Shown here piece by piece: positions 6,099 through 12,102 of a DNA stretch of 13,636 nt. The number at the start of each line of letters is the position of its first letter. Positions within the stretch are counted from its first letter, which is position 1. The stretch spans positions 1-13,636 of the forward strand of contig JAUHYS010000026.1 of assembly GCA_030426445.1 (NCBI GenBank), read 5' to 3'. The DNA comes from a bacterium (GTDB lineage Bacteria > UBA10199 > DSSB01). The notes under the pieces were generated by a model, which did no database searches, had not been told where the DNA came from, and worked only from the letters and a program-made list of their open reading frames with translations. A program made the position numbers and the translations under genes.

Positions 6099-7919
6099 AT
6101 GAAAAATTTGAGTTTCCTAAAAAAAATCTTTTTTACTATTAACCAGCGTACAATTTATTTTTATTCTTTTTTGATTGGATGTGCAACGTGTATTGAGGCA
6201 TTGTTATTTCATTCTTGTATACACTATACAAAAGATTTTTTATTCCACCACCTTGCTCATTCTTCAATGGATGACCCTCAAACTGCCCTGCAATATTTTA
6301 TAACCTATGTTCGTGAATGGCCGCAATTGTGGGTATTAGTGATCCCTACTTTAGGCGGGTTATTAGTGGGCTTAATCATTCATTATTTGGGACCTGAAGC
6401 AAAAGGCACGGGGATTGATCATTTCTTGGATAGCTTTCATAATCAGGGGGGGAATATGCGCAAGCGAGCTCCCTTGCTTAAATTTATGGCCTCTTATTTT
6501 ACTATCGCATCGGGTGGGTCTGTGGGAAAAGAGGGGCCCATGGCCTTGATTGGTGGTGGACTGGGGACACTTTACGGAAAGTTTTTAAAAGTAGGGGCGC
6601 GAGCCCAACGCACTTTTTTGCTGGCTGGAGCCGCAGGGGGCTTGGGTGCGATTTTTAGGGCTCCACTCGGAGGTGCGATTACCTCGGTGGAGGTTTTGTA
6701 TAAAGAAGATTTTGAAAGTGATGCCTTGTTGCCTTGTATTATTTCCTCTGTCACTGCTTATACTATTTATTCTTCTGTTTTAGGTTTTGGACACAGCATT
6801 CGCTTTACCGACAATATTTTTCGTTCTCCAATTGAATTATTCTTTTACGTTTTTTTAGCCATTTTTTGTTCGGTAGCTGGTTTTGTTTTTATTCGGGTTT
6901 TTCGAGGGTTTGGGACGCATATTTTTGAAAAAATCAAAATTCACCCTATTTTAAAGACTGTCATCGGAGGCTTGATGATTGGCGCCATTGGTCTTTTCTT
7001 TCCTCATGCCATTGGAGAAGGACTGGGAGTCATTCAAGCGGTGGTGGATGGACGTTACCCTCAAGTTTGGTATTTGGGAGCCTTGTTTTTATTAGGTTTG
7101 GCTGTATTAAAAATGATTACAACCAGTATTACAGTTAAGTCAGGGGCATCCGGAGGTGCTCTGGTTCCCACCCTTTTTATTGGCGCGATGTTAGGTGGTT
7201 TTTTTGGAATTATTTTTCATCACTTTTTTCCTCAATGGGTTCCTTCAGTAGCTCCTTTTGTTATTGTAGGTATGGCTGCTTTTTTTTCCTCGGTCACCAA
7301 TGCTTCATTAGGTGCTTTAGTCATGGTCACCGAAATGACGGGTGGTTACGAGTTATTGCCTCCCTTAATGATTGTGGCGGTGATTTCTTTAATACTTTCT
7401 CATAAATTTTCTTTATATGAAAATCAGGTCAATAATAAGTTTTCTTCCAAGGCCCATCTTTGGGATATGAATCCAAAAAATTTAAAGCATATGCAAGTCG
7501 GGGAGGCTTTTGGAGAAAACTATCACAGTCGAGCCATCATCGAAGATCACATGCCTTTGGGCCAAATTCAAAAGCTCATGCAAACGACTCGGCAAAGTGA
7601 CTTTATTGTAAAAAATAACGAAGGCTTTTTAGTCGGCCTCTTCAGCTTAAAACAGTTTGCTAATTTAGAAGAAGAACTGAAAGACAGCGAGAAATTATTT
7701 TTAATCCACGATGTTATGACACCGGTAACTTCTTATGTCACCGAAGAAGATTCTCTTTACCATGCGATGAGTGGTCTGATGGATTCTGATTTTGATAAAA
7801 TTCCTGTCGTTAAAAAAGAAGAGACTAAACTAAAAGTATTAGGTTATCTGCGTCACGAAGATGTTTTGCAGTATTATTATAAAATAGGTCAAGAACAGGC
7901 TCAAAAAGCCACAAACTAA
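6099..7919 (+). CDS. ClC-family chloride channel/transporter with C-terminal CBS pair
   Basis: Integral membrane ClC anion protein, either Cl-/H+ antiporter or channel. The product is 606 aa: a membrane domain of about 440 residues followed by two CBS domains (about 465-530 and 535-595), which usually bind nucleotides and regulate gating. The gating glutamate motif is present as GKEGP with Glu145 (GREGP in E. coli). The residue aligned with the internal proton glutamate (E. coli Glu203) is also Glu, at 203 in EVLYKED, which favours an antiporter. The first selectivity motif is unusual: KGTGID (102-107) in place of GSGIP, so Ser becomes Thr and Pro becomes Asp. The later filter motif is SGASGGALVPTLFIG (about 348-362). 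No good Shine-Dalgarno precedes ATG 6099. It lies 4 nt upstream of uvrC, so the two are probably co-transcribed. Substrate and direction are not settled. Confidence 0.92.
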   Translation: MKNLSFLKKIFFTINQRTIYFYSFLIGCATCIEALLFHSCIHYTKDFLFHHLAHSSMDDPQTALQYFITYVREWPQLWVLVIPTLGGLLVGLIIHYLGPEAKGTGIDHFLDSFHNQGGNMRKRAPLLKFMASYFTIASGGSVGKEGPMALIGGGLGTLYGKFLKVGARAQRTFLLAGAAGGLGAIFRAPLGGAITSVEVLYKEDFESDALLPCIISSVTAYTIYSSVLGFGHSIRFTDNIFRSPIELFFYVFLAIFCSVAGFVFIRVFRGFGTHIFEKIKIHPILKTVIGGLMIGAIGLFFPHAIGEGLGVIQAVVDGRYPQVWYLGALFLLGLAVLKMITTSITVKSGASGGALVPTLFIGAMLGGFFGIIFHHFFPQWVPSVAPFVIVGMAAFFSSVTNASLGALVMVTEMTGGYELLPPLMIVAVISLILSHKFSLYENQVNNKFSSKAHLWDMNPKNLKHMQVGEAFGENYHSRAIIEDHMPLGQIQKLMQTTRQSDFIVKNNEGFLVGLFSLKQFANLEEELKDSEKLFLIHDVMTPVTSYVTEEDSLYHAMSGLMDSDFDKIPVVKKEETKLKVLGYLRHEDVLQYYYKIGQEQAQKATN

Positions 7920-7923
7920 TTTT

Positions 7924-9777
7924 ATGATTTTCACTGAACTCAAAAATTCACTTTCGCATTTTCCCCAAACCCCGGGAGTTTATTTAATGAAGGGGCAAAA
8001 AGACGAAATCCTTTATATTGGTAAGGCTTCACAGTTACGTTCGCGGGTACGCAGTTATTTTTCTAAAGAAGTTTACTCTCGCTATCAGATTGCTTTTTTG
8101 ATGAACAAAGTCAAAAAGATCGAAACCATTGTCACAGACAATGTCAAAGAGGCCTTGCTGTTAGAAAATACTCTCATCAAAAAACACCGTCCGCGTTATA
8201 ACGTCGATCTTAAAGACGATAAAAGTTATGTCAGTATTAAAATGGATACCCAGCACTCTGTACCGCGTCTTTATGTCACCAGAAGAATTCGCCAAGATGG
8301 CAATCTTTATTTTGGACCTTATACTTCCGCGGCCACTTGCCGCGAAATAGTCGATTTTATCGAGACCCATTTTCGTCTGCGTAATTGTTCGGACCATGAT
8401 TACCGCAATCGTGTTCGGCCTTGTATCCAGTATCAAATCAAACGTTGTGATGCACCCTGTGTGGGGTTGATTAAGGTGGAAGACTATCAAAAAATTGCAG
8501 AGCAGGTACGTTTGTTTTTAATGGGAAAACACCATCAACTCAAAAAACAATTATTTGAACAAATGAAGCTTGCGGCTTCCCAGCAAAATTTTGAAGAAGC
8601 AGCACGCTACCGTGATTTATTAAAAAAGATTGAAAAGACTTTTGAAAAACAAAAGGTGCAACGTCACGATAAAAGCAATCGAGATGTTTTGGGTTTTTAT
8701 TGGGATCATGAGCAATTGATTTTGTCCTTAATGAGGGTACGAGAAGGTGTTTTGCAAAGTACTCAAAATTTTTCTTTAAAAGCTTATACAAGTATTCAGG
8801 AAACGATCAGTTCTTTCATCGCTCAATATTATGAAGAAGCTAACCTGATACCCAAAGAGCTTTTGCTTCCGATGCCTTTAGAAGATTCTAACTTATTAGA
8901 AGATCTATTAGGCGAGCGTTCTCAAAAAAAAGTGAGTGTACTGCTTCCCCAACGAGGTGAGAAAAAAGCCTTACTCAATTTAGCCAATAAAAATGCACAA
9001 AATTATTTTGAGCAAAATCTGCAAAAGCAAAAAAGTACTTTGTCGACTTTAGAAAATTTACAAAAGAAGCTTAACTTGAACAGAGTTCCCAAAAGATTGG
9101 AGTGCTACGATATTAGCAACTTTCAAGGGAAAGATTCGGTGGCTTCGATGGTGACTTTTATAGATGGCAAGACGGTAAAAAAATTTTATCGTAGCTTTCA
9201 TATTAAGCAAGTTAAAGGAGCGAATGATTTTGCTTCTCTTTACGAAGCCCTTTCTCGTCGTTTAAATAAAGCGAGTTCAGAGTTAAAAAAATCTCAAGCT
9301 TGGCAGCCTCCCGATTTAATAGTGATTGATGGAGGCAAAGGTCAACTCAATGCGGCGATGCAGGCTTTAAAAGATCGGGAAATGGATGAAAAAATCGATT
9401 TAATTTCTCTCGCCAAGAGCCGACTTTTAGATTCTGAAATAAGAACAGACGAAACAAAACGCAGCCAAGAAAGAGTTTTTCTTTTTGGAAGAATGAATCC
9501 AGTTATTTTTAGAGAGAATTCGGCTGAGTTGAAGCTACTCACTCATGTTCGTGACGAGGCCCATCGTTTTGCTATTCAAACTCATCGGCGCCATCGTCAA
9601 AAACAGAGTCTTGAATCTCCATTAGAAAAAATTCCTGGTATTGGAAAAGCACGGCAGAGAAAATTATTAGAAAAGTTTGGCAGTCTTAAAAAACTTCGGC
9701 AGGCCTCGGTAGACGAAATATCTAAAACTGCCAAGATTTCAAAAAAACTGGCTCAATTGATTTTAGATGCTTTGTAA
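7924..9777 (+). CDS. uvrC: excinuclease ABC subunit C (UvrC)
   Basis: Dual-incision nuclease of nucleotide excision repair; UvrA and UvrB load it at lesions. The product is 617 aa, near the usual 600. The GIY-YIG domain is at about 12-95 (GVYLM..., YIGKA, and the catalytic Glu81 in EALLLENTLIKK) and makes the 3' cut. Four cysteines at 155, 167, 175 and 179 match the spacing of the reported UvrC [4Fe-4S] ligands. The UVR motif that contacts UvrB is at about 205-240. The RNase H-like domain has Asp396 in CYDISN, VIDGGKGQL (about 467-475) and the His in EAHRFAIQTHR (about 545-555), and makes the 5' cut. Two helix-hairpin-helix motifs end the protein (PGIGKARQRKLLEKFGS onward). ATG 7924 has no clear ribosome binding site; coupling to the ClC stop 4 nt upstream is likely. 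Confidence 0.97.
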   Translation: MIFTELKNSLSHFPQTPGVYLMKGQKDEILYIGKASQLRSRVRSYFSKEVYSRYQIAFLMNKVKKIETIVTDNVKEALLLENTLIKKHRPRYNVDLKDDKSYVSIKMDTQHSVPRLYVTRRIRQDGNLYFGPYTSAATCREIVDFIETHFRLRNCSDHDYRNRVRPCIQYQIKRCDAPCVGLIKVEDYQKIAEQVRLFLMGKHHQLKKQLFEQMKLAASQQNFEEAARYRDLLKKIEKTFEKQKVQRHDKSNRDVLGFYWDHEQLILSLMRVREGVLQSTQNFSLKAYTSIQETISSFIAQYYEEANLIPKELLLPMPLEDSNLLEDLLGERSQKKVSVLLPQRGEKKALLNLANKNAQNYFEQNLQKQKSTLSTLENLQKKLNLNRVPKRLECYDISNFQGKDSVASMVTFIDGKTVKKFYRSFHIKQVKGANDFASLYEALSRRLNKASSELKKSQAWQPPDLIVIDGGKGQLNAAMQALKDREMDEKIDLISLAKSRLLDSEIRTDETKRSQERVFLFGRMNPVIFRENSAELKLLTHVRDEAHRFAIQTHRRHRQKQSLESPLEKIPGIGKARQRKLLEKFGSLKKLRQASVDEISKTAKISKKLAQLILDAL

Positions 9778-9781
9778 GTTT

Positions 9782-9824
9782 TTTCAAACGCCCCCTAGCC
9801 CCCTCTTCATCTCAAGAGGGGGAA
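9782..9824 (+). repeat. left arm of inverted repeat, itself a hairpin
   Basis: Within the arm, CCCCCTCTT (9799-9807) and AAGAGGGGG (9814-9822) form a 9-bp hairpin with loop CATCTC. It follows the uvrC stop and could end or protect the uvrC transcript, but no T-run follows, so I do not call it a terminator. Confidence 0.85.
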
Positions 9825-9913
9825 CTATTAATCAAAGTTAATGAGAAAAACATGCTATTAAGTTTAATCGAGCCTACCAAGCTAAATTTTATTATAAGAA
9901 TACCCTATTGAAT

Positions 9914-9956
9914 TTCCCCCTCTTGAGATGAAGAGGGGGCTAGGGGGCGTTTGAAA
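9914..9956 (-). repeat. right arm of inverted repeat, itself a hairpin
   Basis: Exact reverse complement of the left arm, with the same 9-bp hairpin. Its outer edge, TTGAAA (9951-9956), could serve as a -35 box with TATTCT (9973-9978, 16-nt spacer) upstream of ispG; this promoter is weak and speculative. Confidence 0.85.
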
Positions 9957-9967
9957 TTATTTTCAGT

Positions 9968-9986
9968 CTTGATATTCTCTATCAAG
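9968..9986. promoter_or_regulatory. 7-bp dyad upstream of ispG
   Basis: CTTGATA (9968-9974) and TATCAAG (9980-9986) are perfect complements with a 5-nt centre (TTCTC). It lies about 42 nt before the ispG start and overlaps a possible -10 box at 9973-9978. It could be an operator or a weak hairpin; no known regulator motif is recognised. Confidence 0.3.
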
Positions 9987-10028
9987 CTTTGTATGCACTT
10001 GTTTAAGCTATTTTAATAAGGATTATTT

Positions 10029-11909
10029 ATGCTCTATACCCCAAGTTTATTTCAATACCAACGTCGAAAAACCCGCGAGGTCAAAGTGGGGGATGTTGGA
10101 GTTGGGGGTGACAATCCCATTCGCATTCAGTCCATGACGATTGCGGATACCAAAGATACCGAAGCTGTGGTGAGCGAGACGATGAGCTTGGTAGAAGCCG
10201 GCTGTGAGATTGTGCGGATTACTGCGCCTACGATTCACCATGCAGAAAACCTAAAAAATATTCGGGCGCAACTGCGAGCCAAAGGCATTGGGGTTCCGCT
10301 GGTTGCGGATATTCACTTTACTCCGCAAGCGGCTATGGTGGCTGCCGACTATGTTGAAAAGGTTCGAGTTAATCCCGGAAATTACGCAGACCGCAAACTT
10401 TTTGCCGTAAAAGAATATACAGATAGTGAGTATGAAAACGAACTCGAACGCATGGCAGAAAAATTTATTCCCTTAGTTCAAAAACTCAAAAAAAATGGAA
10501 CCGCTCTTCGCATCGGTACCAATCACGGGTCACTCAGTGATCGCATTATGAATCGCTACGGAGATACGCCCGAGGGCATGGTGGAGTCGGCTTTAGAGTT
10601 TGCCCGAATTTGCGAATCCGAAGGTTTTGATCAAATGATTTTTTCGATGAAGGCCAGCAGTCCCTTTATCATGATTGCGGCTTATCGGCTTTTAGTGCAG
10701 CGCATGAACGAACTCGGCATGGACTACCCGCTTCATTTGGGTGTGACCGAAGCCGGGGAGGGCGAAGATGGCCGGATTAAATCTGCCTTGGGAATTGGCG
10801 CTTTGCTCGAAGATGGCATCGGTGATACCATTCGTGTTTCTCTCACTGAAGATTCCATTCACGAAATTCCGGTAGCTTATCAACTTGCAAGAAAATTTAA
10901 TGAAATTTCTCTGTCTCAAAAAAAACAACTCGACACGACCCGGCAAGAGCCTATTGAAATTGCCTGGGACACGATTACACGGCAGCGAAGAGCTGCTAAA
11001 GAATTTCAAATAGGAGCCTTAAAAGTGGGAGGGCAAAACCCTTATGCGGTTTTTTCAACGATTGAGCCTGATCAAACTTCGGAAGTCATTGCCTATTTAA
11101 AAAAACAAAAAGAGGAAGATATTTGTCCCGATCTGCTTTTGCTCTCTGATCCGGATTCCTTTGATAAGCAAGCTAAAATTCAACTCTCTCAAGCGAGTAA
11201 TCATCGAGTGATTTTAGGGAGCTTCCAAGGCTTTGACTCAACTGACTTAAGTGCTTTGCTGAGTTTTACTTCGGCAGATGAGGCTCTTCAGCACTTAAAA
11301 AAAATTGGCCTCAAAACTGATCACAAGCTTGAAAATATTTTAATCAGTTTAAACACGGATCAACCCATTGCCGAATATCGGTGCCTTGCTTTAGGCCTGC
11401 AAAAAATCGGGCAAGCACATCCTATTCATTTGCGTGTCAATGCGGCTTCGATGCAAAACCCGCAACTCGAAGCGGCTTCTATTTTAGCTGCGCTTTTGGT
11501 GGACGGTATTGGTGATAGCATTGAGATTGTAGGCCTGCCCATTGAAGAATCCACAACGCTTGCCTTTAATATTTTACAAGCCAGTCGATTGCGCATCATT
11601 AAGGCGGAATTCATTGCTTGTCCTTCTTGTGGGCGCACCTTATTTAATCTACAAGAGACGACTCAACGTATTAAAGAAAAAACCGCTCATCTCAAAGGTG
11701 TCAAAATTGCGATCATGGGTTGTATTGTCAATGGCCCGGGAGAAATGGCGGATGCGGATTTTGGTTATGTGGGAGGAGGGCCCGGAAAGATTCATCTCTA
11801 TGTCGGTAAAGAATGCGTTGAAAAAAATATTCCTTCTCAAATTGCAGATGAAAAACTGATCGAGCTGATTAAAAAACATGATCGCTGGATGGATCCCCCG
11901 GCAGCTTAA
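10029..11909 (+). CDS. ispG: 4-hydroxy-3-methylbut-2-enyl diphosphate synthase, long (two-barrel) form
   Basis: IspG (GcpE) converts 2-C-methyl-D-erythritol 2,4-cyclodiphosphate to HMBPP, the penultimate step of the MEP isoprenoid pathway, using a [4Fe-4S] cluster. The product is 626 aa against about 370 in E. coli, because a second domain is inserted. The TIM barrel (about 12-290) carries NPIRIQSMT, VADIHFTP and KVRVNPGN. The insert (A* domain, about 305-520) visibly repeats the barrel sequence. The C-terminal reductase-like domain holds cluster ligands Cys531 and Cys534 in CPSCGR and Cys565 in MGCIVNGPGE, with Glu572 as the fourth ligand. The start at 10029 has AAGGA (10018-10022) 6 nt upstream. 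The gene is followed 193 nt later by proS, as in many delta-proteobacteria. No sign of damage. Confidence 0.97.
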   Translation: MLYTPSLFQYQRRKTREVKVGDVGVGGDNPIRIQSMTIADTKDTEAVVSETMSLVEAGCEIVRITAPTIHHAENLKNIRAQLRAKGIGVPLVADIHFTPQAAMVAADYVEKVRVNPGNYADRKLFAVKEYTDSEYENELERMAEKFIPLVQKLKKNGTALRIGTNHGSLSDRIMNRYGDTPEGMVESALEFARICESEGFDQMIFSMKASSPFIMIAAYRLLVQRMNELGMDYPLHLGVTEAGEGEDGRIKSALGIGALLEDGIGDTIRVSLTEDSIHEIPVAYQLARKFNEISLSQKKQLDTTRQEPIEIAWDTITRQRRAAKEFQIGALKVGGQNPYAVFSTIEPDQTSEVIAYLKKQKEEDICPDLLLLSDPDSFDKQAKIQLSQASNHRVILGSFQGFDSTDLSALLSFTSADEALQHLKKIGLKTDHKLENILISLNTDQPIAEYRCLALGLQKIGQAHPIHLRVNAASMQNPQLEAASILAALLVDGIGDSIEIVGLPIEESTTLAFNILQASRLRIIKAEFIACPSCGRTLFNLQETTQRIKEKTAHLKGVKIAIMGCIVNGPGEMADADFGYVGGGPGKIHLYVGKECVEKNIPSQIADEKLIELIKKHDRWMDPPAA

Positions 11910-11934
11910 AATTTAGTTATGAATTATTAAAGGT

Positions 11935-12078
11935 AAGAGAGCACTTCTTCTTTTTTTCGCCGACAAATGAATTTTCAAGCGCCAGATTCATTCTCATGTG
12001 ATAAAATTCTTATTTGCTTTTTGGCTGCTATAGATAAGAATTTTTCAAGTGCGCTCAAAAAAGAAGAAATGCTCTCTT
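11935..12078 (+). ncRNA. candidate structured leader (three-way junction) or small inverted-repeat element upstream of proS
   Basis: An outer stem pairs 11935-11956 with 12057-12078: 22 positions with one mismatch (AAGAGAGCA[C]TTCTTC...). Inside are two further stems: 11966-11972 with 11986-11992 (7 bp, AATGAAT/ATTCATT) and 12003-12013 with 12034-12044 (11 bp, AAAATTCTTAT/ATAAGAATTTT, extendable by 3 wobble-containing pairs). It ends 24 nt before the proS start. It lacks T-box motifs and has no T-run at its 3' end. A MITE without visible target duplication is the alternative. Confidence 0.4.
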
Positions 12079-12102
12079 GTAGTTTATGAAAGTTAAGTGT
12101 TT

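Larger units (their letters stand above)
9782..9956. mobile_element. 175-bp MITE/REPIN-like element with 43-bp perfect inverted arms
   Basis: Two arms of 43 bp (9782-9824 and 9914-9956) are exact reverse complements, separated by an AT-rich 89-nt linker. The arms are rich in C or G runs (GCCCCCTAGCCCCCTCTT) unlike the surrounding AT-rich DNA. It begins 4 nt after the uvrC stop. No transposase gene and no clear target duplication are seen. The architecture is that of a non-autonomous miniature element or a REP doublet. It fills most of the 251-nt gap between uvrC and ispG. Confidence 0.6.

Noticed and set aside
9799..9822. Rho-independent terminator of uvrC
   Set aside because: The GC-rich hairpin is followed by AACTATTAATC rather than a T-run, and the hairpin is fully explained as part of the 43-bp inverted arm.
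9852..9911. 19-codon open frame inside the linker of the inverted-repeat element, ending 2 nt before the right arm
   Set aside because: No convincing ribosome binding site or motif; a frame this short is expected by chance in AT-rich DNA.
9989..10017. Promoter TTGTAT-17-TTTAAT directly before ispG
   Set aside because: Transcription would start about 10024, inside or after the AAGGA ribosome binding site, removing it from the mRNA.
10334..11588. Possible gene fusion or misassembly in ispG because of its 626-residue length
   Set aside because: The frame is continuous, all cluster ligands are present, and the long form with an inserted second barrel is a known IspG architecture.
11910..12102. 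T-box riboswitch upstream of the aminoacyl-tRNA synthetase gene
   Set aside because: The conserved T-box sequence (AGGGUGGNACCGCG-like), the specifier-loop arrangement and a terminator with a T-run are not present.
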